A stretch of DNA of 64,000 nt, taken from Salvator merianae (taxonomy: Eukaryota > Chordata > Lepidosauria > Squamata > Teiidae). Under the pieces are notes generated by a model that did no database searches, had not been told where the DNA came from, and worked only from the letters and a program-made list of their open reading frames with translations. The DNA lies in the NCBI GenBank assembly GCA_003586115.2, contig QVOM02000021.1, positions 10,616,248 to 10,680,247 of the forward strand, given 5' to 3'. Position numbers and translations under genes: made by a program. Positions 24,301-33,929 of the stretch are shown one piece after another; position 1 is the stretch's first letter; each line of letters opens with the position of its first letter.

Positions 24301-27300
24301 GTCGAAAATGATGTTAATTAATCTCACAGCATCAACTTTTTCCAGCTCCCGCTCTACAGCCATACGTCGTCCAAATTCCATGTCTGGCAGCTGCTGTCTC
24401 ATTTGCTGCAGCTCCGTAAACATCTACAGAAACAAGACACATTACTATAACATGGACTTAACTCATGTTTAATTTGCCTTATTAAACACAACATCTAAAT
24501 CTTTTTAGCGGCAGTATGAAATACTGATTTTGGTTCATACAGTTATATGTACATTTATCCTTTGTATATTATTGCATTTTTTAAAAAAAACAGTATAGTT
24601 GTGTTTTTACATAGTAGTAAAATGTGGCTTTGCTTGTTTATGTAATCCTGGAAACTTTCAGTAACATGGTTTGGTCTCTGAGACCCCACTGACTTATACT
24701 AGTAGACTGGGTCCCCTCCATAGCTATACTGACTTACTGATAGTCTAGTCCTGAACTCCACAATCATTGACTTAAATTTGTTGTCTGGGTCTAATCTCTG
24801 TAGTGCCATTGATTTATGCTGGTGAAGTTGGAGAAGGGTGGGATACAAATGTAATTAATTAATTAAATCCAGTTTTACATTCACAGTAATTATCTGCTTA
24901 ACATGGTTTTCATTCTATATGGTAGTTTGTGGGAAGCAAACCATAGTGTTATAAAAGGTATGAAAGCATTTGAGTTTAAGACTCAAATTTGCTTTTAAGG
25001 TCAAAAAGCTCATCAGTCATGAAGCTCATATGTACTAGAAGGATTGTGTATGGGTATGTAATACCCATCTCCATAATAAACATTTTCTTAAACACAACAT
25101 TTCTGATTATGCGAAATGTTAACAAGATTTTAAAATATTTTCATTGTGTAACATATTATCATTCTACTGAATGTTGTGACCCACCCTGGGATCTTCAGGT
25201 GGAATATAAATACTTAAACAAATAATTTTTATACTAACTGAACCATTAAATAATTTAAGTTGTTCCAAAGCAAATAAAAGCAATCCAAGTTGACTAGAAA
25301 ATATAAGAAAAGAAATCTCTTAAAATTCACAGCAGAGGCAAAGTTTTCTAAAAGTACCATTTCATTTTTTTTGTTTCCATTGTTAGTTCAATTCAGGACA
25401 GCCACTCTCACTAGAATTTTTACTGCCATTCAGTGGTCCTCACACTTTCTGAGAAGCATAAATAAAAACAACTAATTTATTGGGGCATTAACTAATATGA
25501 AAGAGACTACGTTATAAGGCAGTGATCCTTTGATAATCACCTTATCTTTGAAACAAATGAAAAACATTATATGTTCTGAAAGATTTTTTAAGAAAACCTA
25601 CTTACACTCAGGGATTCGTCAAAGACCCGCATCAGTTTCCCCGTTAAGAATCTGAAAATTCGGACTTTTCTATCAGAACCAATTGTAGCCATTTTTTTAC
25701 CATCAGGCGAGAAACATATACTGGTTAAGTATGCTTTGCATTTAGCAAATTCATATAAATCTGTGTCCGTCTTATATTCCCAACTAATGTTTTTGGGAAA
25801 TTTATATTCATGAGGAGGTCCAGTCCAGTATTCAATCATACCCAATTTGTCAGAAGATACTACAACTTTATACACAGAGTTCAGTCGTATTTGGGTAAGG
25901 GGAGAGGTATGGAGTTTGTCAAAAATGTGGAGTGGTTGGTTATTTCCTCGACCGTCATATATGAATATTTTTCCAGTACTCTTCTCAGAGGCTGCAACTG
26001 AAGAAATAGCATCTCCAGGGCAATATATCCATTCACATTGGCCTGGATGGTATCTAGAAGAAAATGGAACAATCAATTTGGCATAAAGTACCTCCCTTTC
26101 AATTCTAATAAATATTTGAACATACAGAAAAAGTCTTCCTCTCTGCCTGTCACCAGAGAATACTTTGACTAGCAAAGTGAGAATTCTTCTCTTCCTTCCT
26201 AGAGTTCCTCTGGGGAACCCTTTATTGACTCCAAAGGGATACAACTATAGACCTGAAGACAACACAGAGGCAGAAACAAAGGCATCTTCTTCTACAAAAT
26301 GAAATTCGCTCGTGCCATGCTGGGTAACATTCTTGAATAAAAAAAATTAATTGAAACTACGTTTGAAAAAGCATTAACAATTTCTCATAAGATGGCACGT
26401 TTAAACAAATCTCATAAAAAATTCTTAGCTTTCAGATTTAAGCTGAACTGAATCAATTGCAATAGTTTATTAGCAATATCCAGCATAACTTCCTCATTTC
26501 CTCCCATTCTCATTATCTTCAAAAACTGTCCTCCAGAAAGGAATTTGCACACATGGGCAGTTGCAAGGAGAAAAGGTAATCACTTAAACTCAGTGGCGGC
26601 GGCTGGCTTTAAGTCCGGGTGTTTGCGCCCGTGGAAAGCGCACCATGGCTGTTCATGGGGCCTCTGGGTCTCCATACTGCCACAGCAGGACACCTGGTTA
26701 AACCTGTGACTAGTAATACATTCCTCTGATCTAACCTATTTCAAGTTAAGAGTTATTAGGAAAGGTAATCTACCATACTCTCAGCTTCCACTATTAACCA
26801 CTCCAAATAAAACCTACTAAGTACTTGGCAATCTAGCTAGACTGTATATTGACTTACCCAAGTTTCAACATGTTGATCATATCAAAGTTTACCACATCAA
26901 AAACCTTCATTGCTTTGTCATCCCCCACAGAGCAGAACAATGCCCCTTCTGAACTAGCTGCAATGCTTTCAATAACGCCTGTTGCGAACAAACCAAAACA
27001 AAAAGACACAGTCTTCTCCAAAGAAAAACTCACATTTATATGAGAAAATTACTAAACAAAATAGTAACTTCTTTATTAGGATATACATGCTTAACACACA
27101 GTTCTCTCACAAACTAAAATTACAAAGGCTAAGACTCTGGACGCATCTGTTTGGGAGATGTTCTGTTCAAACCAATGATTATGGGTAGTTCATATTCAAG
27201 TTTGTAAGACTGCAAAGCTTTACAGAGCTCGACAAAAATCACAATATATTGCAGTTCACTGCTCAGCATCAAATCAAACATCTGGAGTACATTTAAGGGG

Positions 27301-30300
27301 CTGGAGAAGAAAGGCTGAAGACCTCTATTTGCCCAGTAACCAAATGGAAAAGAGGACAAGACCTCCTGTATATTTAAAAGTTATGCCTGAAAGAGTATTT
27401 TAGCATGTTCAGTTTATACTATTTTACACGTCCATAAATCATCTTTAAGGAGCTATTAAAAGGTGCAAGATCTCTTTCTCATTTGACCACCCTATCACTG
27501 TATGTTCCTGATCCAGCCTTTGGAATCTTTACATATAAATGCACATCTGATTACATAGGTAACACTTTATTTCAATGTCACTGTACCTATTAATTCGTTT
27601 ATTCATTCATATGTTATTAACTGGGAAATAATCCAGCTTTGTTAAGCATAACAAGGATCCCCAGGGTTTTGTTTCTTTTTTGTTTTGCCATGGGCATTAG
27701 CACTGCCACATATTAAAAGCCTAAAAGCAAAGTCCTTTAATATGGTGCACTGACAAGATATTCACTCATATCAGCTCATTCAACAGACTTCCATTTGCAC
27801 ATTGAGTCTTGACACTCTTTTCTACCCATTTAAGCTCTTTTGCCCCACATCTTCTCCAGAGGTTTGGTTGACTCTCTGAAGTTAACTGATGTGTGCTTAA
27901 GGATCTGTATATAGGATGAGAGAAAGGGAAAACCATGTCACTTGATCCCATGTGACATTAGATTGCTACTTCAGGTAGGAACACTATAGAAAAATATATA
28001 ACATGCAGACAACAGCAAACAGAACAGCTTACCTAAATGGCTGCGAAAATGTTTAACAAATTCAATCCCTTCTTCTACTTTCTTCCAGAATTTGACATGT
28101 CCATCATGGCTGGCAGTTATTATAAAGTCCGTCCTACAAGAACAAGTACATAAGAAAAAGCATAGGCTCACTGATTCAAAATATCTGATATGCCAAGAAA
28201 TGGCTGATATAGTATAACATTTCTTGGCATATTAGTCCCACACAGAAATTCAGCACTACAGTTCAAAGAGAAGCAAGAACAAAAAGGAGGATGACCAAGA
28301 AAAGCAAGAAAAGAGTAGAAGGACCATCTATTACCACTCTGACAAAGAGCTCAAATGTCTCCTGGAATAAATATCTGCATCTTAGATTCAGCATCCTCCT
28401 ATTCTTATGGAAACCCAAAGGAGAGGCTGGCTTGTGATTTACTGAGCATTGGTCCCATCACAGCTGCATTAAAAAAACCAGAAGCTGAGCATAAATAATA
28501 TTCTTATTTATATTCCTTCATATTAATACTTGGATTTGGCTTTTTATACTACTTTTTCTGTAGAGTACTTGCTTTATAACTTTAATTTATTGTACCTTCA
28601 TTAATTATTATGTGACAAGTTTCAGTTTTCACTAGTGAAGTGTGTCTGCACTGCACGGAGTCCCTAGCAATCAGGAGTGAGCTACAGCTACACCTGACTG
28701 CTACTAGCCATGGAGCACAAAACTGTGCTCCACAGTTGTACCAGGAGCAGCTGGACTGTTCCCAGAATGCAGCCATTCGCACCTACTTCTGGGTGTGAAT
28801 GCTGTACGGCTGTGGCTCCGCAGTCATGCCATGCTACACATCTCTAGCCACCATGGCAGCAGTCAGATGTTTCTCTAACTGCTGTCATGGTAGGCAGCCA
28901 GCATTCGTACTGCAAATGCCGGACACCCATTTTTGGGATGTTCCAGCCCTCGAAGTGCAAATGTCCCCCGTGCTACAAGGGCTGAAACATCTTGGAATGT
29001 TCAGTTGCAAACATTCCAAGGTGGCAAGTGTGAAAGCACTCAGGGAGCTCTCTAATGTGATTCATGATATGGCTTATCTCCAGTGCTTCAACTAAGTTTA
29101 GAGTGTGAAGTGTGGTGTGGGATGAAGAACTGAGCTTTAGGGAAGCTCCAAGCAATCTAGGAATCATATTACAACCCATAACAGCCAGTACTCTTCTCAA
29201 GTTTGAAGCCAAGATAGGGAAATCACAGTTTTTAAAAAAGCAGCTTAGATTAGAGATGGCAGCATCCATACGTTAGTATTCCCATTCCCTCTAATCCACA
29301 TTAAAGGCCTTCCACAGTGCTTTCTTTAGCCTTTAATGTAGATTAGAGGTGTGATGGAAATACTGGCTTCCATATGCTACCACTTCTAAACTGCTTTTGA
29401 GCTGATGATCAACAAGGATTAGAATCTCAAACATGCTAAGGCTGCATGCAAGAATTATAAGTGACCTAGTACTACAGTGCTAATAAAATAAAATACTTAC
29501 TTAGTACATACTACATGTGTGATGACATCTCTGTGCATATAACTTCGCTCATACATTGAAGCACTAGGTAGATTATCCAGGTAGACATGTTCAAACTCAA
29601 GAACTATGAATATATAAAACATGAATTTAAATTGACAGCCATCTTAATTTGTGAGACACCAAATTTTACCTCTTGATATTGTGATTTATGACACATAAAC
29701 AATAAGAAAATATTTTTAGATAATCTAGTTCAAGGGACTCTTCTATTACCAACCAAAGTAATTTTATGCAAAACTGAAAGCATAAACCTGCACTTTCCTA
29801 CTCAACTGTAACTCCCATTATTAAAATATGGCTTACACTGAAGTATACTTGCAGCCTAAGTCTCACTGATTTCACTATACTTTGATCCAAAGTAAATATG
29901 TTATAATACATTTATACTAAGTAATAAGTCCAACTGCATTTAACAGGGCTTAATCTCAAGAAAAAAAAGAAACCTGTAGCCTTTATTTTCATTTAACTTG
30001 TGTCTCTATGTTTGAACTGCACTTTTTCAGACTACTCATACAACCCATGCATGCTGAGGAGACAGACAGGCCCAGGGAACAACATTTGAAATGCCTACAT
30101 TCTCATTTCTTTCCTCTCCTGTCTCTCCTGGGTACCACTCTGGCTACAGATCAGAGTAAAAAGGAACATAACTGTAGTTCTTGTGAACACAGCTTTCTCT
30201 CCTCTTCAGATTCTTTCTATATTTCCTCTTATGTGACCATTCCTTCTGCTAGTTGCATGAGAGGAGCCAGATCAATTTTTAAAAAGGCCACTTTTCTTCT

Positions 30301-31006
30301 AGAACCTTAGGATGCAGCTGAAGAATCTGTAATTCACTTTTCACTAAACTGATTTTAAATCAAGGCTTATAAGATTGTTATTTTGCTCAGTTTCCACAAA
30401 ATTGAATACAACCAGTCAAAAGAGAAATTATTAGTCATATCCATTACTCTTCACAGCACGAGCCGTAGGGTACTGTTAATCTGGGTCTGGATCAATCCGT
30501 ATTTAATGAGAAGTAAATCTGGCCATTTCAATCGCGTTGTCTCATAGCTGAGCAGACACACACAATACATAGAACTGTTTTGTCTTTAAATTCCTGTGTC
30601 TATATGATACAAATCGGAATATGTCAATTAGCAACAAGCAGAGCGCAACAAATCCTCCCGAATGTGCAGTCCAAGCTTCCACGACATACACTGCGCCAGA
30701 CCTCTAGTCATCAGAACGTACAACTATAATATGGTTAAGTTATCACCAAGAAACGCACACAGAATTAGTTTGCAAAGCTGTAAGCAAATAGACGTTCACT
30801 TAGGATTAAGTCTCATGACATCTGCAACTGCCATGGTCCTGTCCTTTGGTGACTCCCTTACCTTTTCGCTTCTTCACCTGCACGGCCTCCCCCGGTAAAG
30901 GTCCGACCCAGCGCTCGCCTTCGTCTTCATCATTTTTCGCCTCCTCTTCATCGTCCTCAACTTCGCTGCGGTGCCTCCTCTTGCCTAACGGCTCCTCGGC
31001 TGCCAT
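11717..31006 (-). CDS. PPWD1: PPWD1, WD40-cyclophilin peptidyl-prolyl isomerase (11 coding exons)
   Basis: Nuclear, spliceosome-associated cyclophilin. Coding exons, 5' to 3' on the minus strand: 31006-30862, 29603-29501, 28133-28033, 26978-26858, 26053-25606, 24423-24233, 19596-19407, 17749-17568, 16026-15945, 14265-14083, 11860-11717. They sum to 1,890 nt with consistent phases and canonical splice sites, giving 629 residues. I recall the human protein as slightly longer (about 646), with the difference in the acidic/basic N-terminus. WD40 repeats cover roughly residues 75-370 (for example [24 protein letters not shown]). The cyclophilin domain covers about 476-629. Catalytic residues by CypA equivalence are intact: R518 and F523/Q526 (FHRIIK, GFMIQ), the NTNGSQFF loop, and W584/H589 (WLDNKH). 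The start ATG is the first in a CpG-rich leader; the protein opens [13 protein letters not shown]. The gene appears intact and functional. Confidence 0.97.
12247..12303. repeat. (AT)n microsatellite
   Basis: About 57 bp of uninterrupted AT dinucleotide; it creates spurious alternating Ile-Tyr open frames on the minus strand. Confidence 0.98.
12359..12650 (+). mobile_element. Structured MITE family, copy 2 (3' truncated)
   Basis: Starts GGAGCCTTTTTGCAC, then shares with copies 4-6 the CTTCTGCATT-GCAGAGG block, the central hairpin GTGGAGCAC/GTGCTCCAC (12,482-12,490 and 12,497-12,505) and the CATGGCAGCAG-GCTGTCATGG block. The 3' terminus with the subterminal palindrome is missing. Confidence 0.65.
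14083..14265 (-). CDS. PPWD1: PPWD1 exon 10
   Basis: 183 nt, residues 522-582: [22 protein letters not shown], and the substrate-binding [15 protein letters not shown] loop. Acceptor AATCTAG, donor ACT|GTAAGT. Confidence 0.96.
14266..15944 (-). other. PPWD1 intron 9
   Basis: AT-rich intron with a (CCTT)n tract at 15,647-15,706. I see no other recognisable element. Confidence 0.8.
15647..15706. repeat. (TTCC)n microsatellite
   Basis: Sixty bases, about 15 perfect tetranucleotide units. Confidence 0.98.
15945..16026 (-). CDS. PPWD1: PPWD1 exon 9
   Basis: 82 nt, residues 494-521, [19 protein letters not shown] then HTFHRIIK with the catalytic arginine (R518). Confidence 0.96.
16027..17567 (-). 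other. PPWD1 intron 8
   Basis: Contains a probable 226-bp mariner-type MITE (16,887-17,112). The rest, including a moderately GC-rich stretch at 16,230-16,470, has no recognised feature. Confidence 0.75.
16887..17112. mobile_element. Probable Tc1/mariner-type MITE
   Basis: Ends are imperfect inverted repeats, CAACTGTCCCTCGTATAA on the left and, reverse complemented, CAGTTGTCCCTTTTGTATC on the right. TA follows the right end, and the left flank reads AT. No coding capacity. Confidence 0.5.
17568..17749 (-). CDS. PPWD1: PPWD1 exon 8
   Basis: 182 nt, residues 434-493 plus two bases: charged linker [19 protein letters not shown], then entry into the cyclophilin domain ([17 protein letters not shown]). 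Acceptor TTCTTCAG, donor GTATGT. Its frame is under 61 codons, so simple ORF scans miss it. Confidence 0.94.
17750..19406 (-). other. PPWD1 intron 7
   Basis: Begins with a LINE 3' fragment (17,770-18,145). The remainder is AT-rich with no recognised element. Confidence 0.75.
17770..18145 (+). mobile_element. LINE 3'-end fragment, same group as 19,910-21,864
   Basis: The plus strand encodes [18 protein letters not shown] followed by [15 protein letters not shown]. These match the C-terminal [16 protein letters not shown] and [11 protein letters not shown] segments of the larger minus-strand LINE in intron 6. The stop is followed by an AT-rich 3' UTR and a (TTAC)n tail near 18,128-18,140. Confidence 0.7.
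19407..19596 (-). CDS. PPWD1: PPWD1 exon 7
   Basis: 190 nt, residues 370-433, [12 protein letters not shown] through [10 protein letters not shown]. Acceptor GTGTGTAG, donor ATG|GTAAGA. Confidence 0.96.
19910..19933. repeat. (TAG)n tail repeat
   Basis: Trinucleotide run forming the 3' tail of the nested minus-strand LINE. Confidence 0.9.
19910..21864 (-). mobile_element. 5'-truncated non-LTR retrotransposon nested in the L1
   Basis: About 1,955 bp in minus orientation, flanked by a 25-bp duplication (19,885-19,909 and 21,865-21,889; 24 of 25 match). The 376-residue open frame at 21,746-20,616 is reverse transcriptase: [62 protein letters not shown] second frame (20,662-20,066) carries a CxxxxH-C type zinc-knuckle remnant ([20 protein letters not shown]). 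It ends with ATTTATTATTTG-type UTR and a (TAC)n tail. The palm is intact, but one frame break separates the two ORFs. Clade uncertain; an I/Jockey/Ingi-Vingi affiliation is my guess. Confidence 0.85.
23226..23508 (-). mobile_element. Structured MITE family, copy 3
   Basis: On the minus strand it starts GGGAGCCTGTTCACACTTTT and ends near GGAAAAGCCCTTGG. It shares the CACCATGGTAGCAGCTGG and TGTCATGG blocks with the other copies. A subterminal palindrome (arms GAATGTTC/GAACATTC, 23,255-23,262 and 23,269-23,276) lies near its 3' end. Shorter internally than copies 4-6. Confidence 0.65.
24233..24423 (-). CDS. PPWD1: PPWD1 exon 6
   Basis: 191 nt, residues 307-369 plus two bases, from [20 protein letters not shown] to VINVETN. 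The internal ATG at the exon start is in-frame coding, not a gene start. Confidence 0.96.
24424..25605 (-). other. PPWD1 intron 5
   Basis: Contains one copy of an unclassified dispersed repeat (24,636-24,875) and, near 25,170-25,220, a LINE-like tail (CACCCTGGGATCTTCAGGTG then AT-rich). Otherwise nothing recognised. Confidence 0.7.
24636..24875 (+). repeat. Unclassified dispersed repeat, copy A
   Basis: Shares the ordered blocks ATCCTGGAAACTT, CTCTGAGACCCCACTGACTTA and AATCTCTGTAGTGCCATTGA with 32,245-32,450 (+) and, reverse complemented, 45,605-45,835. Ends GGGTGGGATACAAATGTAAT with an AATT-rich tail, as retroelement 3' ends do. Confidence 0.55.
25606..26053 (-). CDS. PPWD1: PPWD1 exon 5
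   Basis: 448 nt, residues 157-306, the largest exon, covering WD repeats from [16 protein letters not shown] to RVFDESLS. Phase-0 donor AGT|GTAAGT. The reading frame is open upstream past the TTCTAG acceptor into the intron, but that part has no similarity to the family and is not coding. Confidence 0.97.
26054..26857 (-). other. PPWD1 intron 4
   Basis: A CAGTGGCGGCGGCTGGC segment at about 26,592 resembles a hAT-type terminus. It continues for about 110 bp of GC-richer sequence but no partner end is visible. No other feature. Confidence 0.5.
26858..26978 (-). CDS. PPWD1: PPWD1 exon 4
   Basis: 121 nt, residues 117-156, second WD repeat ([16 protein letters not shown]). Acceptor CGCAACAG, donor GTAAGT. 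Confidence 0.95.
26979..28032 (-). other. PPWD1 intron 3
   Basis: No recognised element; ordinary AT-rich intron. Confidence 0.6.
28033..28133 (-). CDS. PPWD1: PPWD1 exon 3
   Basis: 101 nt, residues 83-116, first WD repeat core [13 protein letters not shown]. Acceptor CTTGTAG, donor GTAAGC. Confidence 0.96.
28134..29500 (-). other. PPWD1 intron 2
   Basis: Holds structured MITE copy 4 (about 28,618-29,045). Between 29,284 and 29,350 a partial inverted pair (ATTCCCTCTAATCCACATTAAAG and its near complement) gives a small hairpin. Otherwise unremarkable. Confidence 0.7.
28618..29045 (+). mobile_element. Structured MITE family, copy 4
   Basis: Starts TTTCAGTTTTCACTAGTGAAG and ends GGCAAGTGTGAAAGC. 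It carries the central hairpin TGGAGCAC/GTGCTCCA (28,711-28,718 and 28,725-28,732). The subterminal palindrome 28,991-29,020 has 11-bp perfect arms (CTTGGAATGTT/AACATTCCAAG). No coding capacity. Confidence 0.65.
29501..29603 (-). CDS. PPWD1: PPWD1 exon 2
   Basis: 103 nt, residues 49-82: [20 protein letters not shown] then [13 protein letters not shown]. Acceptor TTCATAG, donor GTAAGT. Confidence 0.95.
29604..30861 (-). other. PPWD1 intron 1
   Basis: No recognised repeat or gene. The end near exon 1 is less AT-rich. Confidence 0.6.
30862..31006 (-). CDS. PPWD1: PPWD1 exon 1 (coding part)
   Basis: Residues 1-48 plus one base; donor AAAAG|GTAAGG. Basic/acidic N-terminus followed by the family motif [11 protein letters not shown] and a KKRK basic cluster. 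Confidence 0.95.
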
Positions 31007-31220
31007 TTTGCCTCAGCGTCATATCACGGCGACGGCGACGGCGACGGCGTGCTGACTCGTCGTTCTCCGGATGACTTTCGCGGCATCAGCCAATGAGAAC
31101 CGAGCCCGCTCAGGTTTGGAACAGTGAGTGAGTGAAGAAGAAGAGCTGCCCCGGGTCGACTGCCTGCGAAGCGGAGGGGGCTAAAGCAAATAATAGGAAG
31201 AACTGGACAGGTTGCTATGG
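31007..31220. promoter_or_regulatory. Head-to-head PPWD1/CENPK promoter region
   Basis: CpG-rich, TATA-less stretch between the PPWD1 ATG (31,006) and the presumed first CENPK exon. It contains a (GGCGAC)n run (31,027-31,049) and a CCAAT box at 31,090-31,094 (GCCAATGAG). Human PPWD1 and CENPK are likewise adjacent and divergent, so a shared bidirectional promoter is inferred. Exact start sites cannot be read from sequence. Confidence 0.7.
31027..31049. repeat. (GGCGAC)n hexanucleotide run
   Basis: About four units in the PPWD1 5' leader or promoter, all CpG-containing. Confidence 0.9.
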
Positions 31221-31433
31221 TAATGCCACGGGGGTTCCCTTGTTGTCTCTGTGTATGTCGATGGAAACAGGAGGCTGGAATCAGGACCCAGACCCCTCAT
31301 ATCAGCCTCCCCCACCGTCTTGTTTGTTATAAAGCAGCAGTTTCTTCAGACCACTGCTGAGCTCAAATTACTATTCATAGGCACCTAGCTGATCACTGTA
31401 GGAGCAAGATGCTGGATTACGTGGATCTTTTTG
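31130..31433 (+). other. CENPK: Candidate CENPK 5' exon(s); start codon unresolved
   Basis: Two good donors are seen: GCTATG|GTAATG at about 31,219 and TTTTTG|GTAGGT at 31,433. An ATG at 31,409 would encode MLDYVDLF plus one base up to the second donor (phase 1). The first certain CENPK exon (34,857) needs phase 0, so these cannot be joined directly. Either a small exon between them is missed, a weak phase-0 donor (TAC|GTGGAT, 31,420) is used, or this ATG is not the start. Confidence 0.35.
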
Positions 31434-32244
31434 GTAGGTTCCATAACTGAAAATGAAATCGATTTTCATTTGAGAGGCTGTTGCTATGTGTGTGTGCCTA
31501 ATGTTTTCCAGCAGCTGTGGTGTTATGAGCTGCTGCTTTCATGTAGTCAGTCATTAACCTGTACAACTCTGCTTTCTCTATTTGCATTAATATTTTACTT
31601 ACAATAACATTTTTCTAGTAAGAATCGTTATCTGGTCTTTAGATGAAAAAAGTTAAATTTTCAAAATTGGAAATATGATTGATGGATTGATATTTATTAT
31701 TTGCATTTTTATCCCATTCTATACCTAAAAGTCTCAGGGTGGTTACACTAAAAACAAGAAGAGTACTTTGTGAAAGATTAATCTTTGACGCATATCTTAT
31801 ATGGAAGAAGTCCTATTTGTATGCTTTTAGTAAAGAGTAGTCTGGATGCATTTGGGGTTACAGTTCTAATCTGAGTCATTGATCAAAACTGTTAAACAAA
31901 ATGACAGGAGCCGGCCAAGATTACTCGCGCAACTCTTCTAGGTTGAGGGATGGAGGAAGCAGCAGCCATTCTCTGTTTTGCAGTACTCTCCCTCTTGTTT
32001 TATGCAGTGTGTTGCATTCAGATGTCTCCTGCTCAAAAAGATGTGAGATTTCATATCACCAGTTCAACAGTAAAGAAAGAGAAGTTTGGGTGATTTATCT
32101 GGAAACCTCTTCAATGATCTTCAAAGGGAAATCAAATTCCAATGGAAATGACAGACATTCTTTGCAGTACTTCCTTTGTATGACATGTTTTTACAGCATG
32201 TATTTGCTTTTGTATAGTTGGTAAAATGAATCTTTCCTTGTTTA

Positions 32245-32450
32245 ATGCAATCTGGGAAACTCAGAATTTGGCTTCAAAAGCATTATTGGTTTACTTTCAT
32301 AGGCTGGGCTACCCCTCCATAGTATGGTTGACATAGTGGTAAATTCGGCCTCCCTTCTGCAGCATAACTGACTTACAGTTATGGACTTTCCCCTAGCAAT
32401 GCCACTGACGCTGGTTGACTGGGCCTTATCTCTACAGTGCCATTAAAAGT
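32245..32450 (+). repeat. Unclassified dispersed repeat, copy B
   Basis: Same block order as 24,636-24,875 (AATCTGGGAAACT, CTGACTTACAG, TATCTCTACAGTGCCATTAA), diverged. Confidence 0.5.
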
Positions 32451-32771
32451 AAAACAAAAGCAGAAACAACAGAGGAAAGATAACTATATAGTGCATAATT
32501 TTCAGGCAAAAGCCTGCTAAAATAAAGTTTTCAGCAGCCACAAAGAAGGCCTCATATTTTGTTACCATCATTCCACCCCAATGTTAGATGCAATAGTGAG
32601 AAAGCCCTTTTTCTGCTTTCACAAAATCAGCAGAATCGTGAAGGAAAGGGCCATCTATCCTGGACATATGCCAATGCTAATTACACTTTTTTTCTTGGCA
32701 ATTTCTAAGATAGTTTCTTTTACATGTCTGAGTATATTGTTGTCTAAATATAAGTTATTAGACCTGTCTTT

Positions 32772-33226
32772 GGGCTTGTTTGCACTTAAGCTAGTGAGCA
32801 GCAAGAATGCTTACTAGCCAAGTACTTCTACACTTTGCAGAGGGCCATGCATTCGGCACAGACTCCAGTTGCTCCCAGTCACAACTAGTTGTGGAGTACT
32901 AAATTCTCCTCCACAACTTGACCAGAAGCAGCTATCCTGCTCCTGGTCAAGTGCATTAGCATCCGCTTCCAGGTGTGAATGCATGGCTGCATGCTATGCC
33001 ATAGCTGCACCTGCGTGATCTGTGGCACTGCCAGTCACCATGGCAGCGGCCAGATGCCTCCTGGATGCTATCATGGCAAAGATCAGGAGCAGGATGCCAG
33101 CACTCACAGTGCAAATGCTGATATCCTGCTGGTATTCCTGCCTAGGGCCCCGCAGTGCAGATGGTGTCCATTCCACATTAGAACAGGATAGTTATTCTGT
33201 TCTAACATGGCAAGTGCAAAAACACC
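32772..33226 (+). mobile_element. Structured MITE family, copy 5
   Basis: Near-complete copy from GGGCTTGTTTGCACTTAAG to GGCAAGTGCAAAAACACC. It carries a hairpin CTTGACCAGAAGCAG/CTGCTCCTGGTCAAG and a subterminal 28-bp near-palindrome at 33,178-33,205 (arms TTAGAACAG/CTGTTCTAA). No ORF of interest. Confidence 0.65.
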
Positions 33227-33529
33227 TATTATCAAAGAAGCTGTTTAAGGGTATAGGGAACAACATGCTGAATCTTTCCTGGTGACAGACCAAACTAAAA
33301 CAAACATACTAGATCAAACCAATACTCCAGGGATGCTCAGCTATGGGCCTTTAGATCTTCCTGAACTACAACTCCCAGCATGCTGTGTCAACCCCAGTCT
33401 TAGGGTACTTTAGCTGGATAGAATTCTAACCCTCTTGTCCTGTAGGTAGCTTTTCCTACAAGAATCCATTCAGTCAGTCAGTGTGAAAAGAGAATGCTGA
33501 AGGAGATAAGATACCACAGGGGTGCTCTG

Positions 33530-33640
33530 CTACAGCCCTCAGGTCCTGCCATAGTCTGCACTAGCACATTGATAACAAGTCCTATTCCAGGATATAATCC
33601 AAAATAAGGCCCAGTGGAGAAAGGACCCAAATTAGTGGTC
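33530..33640. mobile_element. Degraded short MITE related to 62,417-62,542
   Basis: Aligns over about 95 bp with the 126-bp MITE downstream (CCTGCCATAGTCTGC, CTATTCCAGGATATAATCC, AATAAGGCCCAGTGGAGAAAGG). Confidence 0.55.
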
Positions 33641-33656
33641 ATCCTTTTACCTTTTT

Positions 33657-33929
33657 AGGAGGCACGGTGGCGCAGAAGGCTAAGGTACTGATCTTTCAAT
33701 AGGAGGATCGGAGTTCAAGGCCCCTGTCTGCCGTGTAGAGGGGATGAGCGCCCTCTACTGGCCTCTAGCTCCAGCCAACCTAGCTGTCCGAAAGCAAGTA
33801 ATTGCAAGTAGATAATAGTAAGCCTTCGGGCGAAAAATAACCTTGTAAGCCGCTTTGAATCAGCTTCGGCCGAGAAAAACGGGGTATAAAAACCAAGTTC
33901 TTCTTCTTCTTCTTCTTCTTCTTCTTCTA
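33657..33929 (+). mobile_element. tRNA-derived SINE, Sauria/ACA-like, with (TTC)n tail
   Basis: The tRNA-like head has an A-box-like GGTGGCGCAGAAGG and a B-box-like GGAGTTCAAGG. The body carries CCAACCTAGCTGTCCGAAAG and GCAAGTAGATAATAG, which I recognise from Sauria SINEs of squamates. The end is a CR1/L2-like tail (TTGTAAGCCGCTTTGAATC to GGGGTATAAA) and (TTC)n from about 33,898. Confidence 0.8.

Noticed and set aside
25588..26244. PPWD1 exon 5 frame extending upstream to 26,244
   Set aside because: The family similarity starts exactly after the TTCTAG acceptor at 26,053; upstream residues are intron translation.
31901..32224. 107-codon open frame as missing CENPK first exon
   Set aside because: Contains no similarity to CENP-K N-termini and no phase-0 donor at a sensible place; kept only as part of the unresolved 5' intron.
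33657..33730. Possible tRNA gene from A- and B-box-like motifs
   Set aside because: Motifs are the head of a SINE with a non-tRNA body and (TTC)n tail; the same for 51,046-51,301 and 53,030-53,170.
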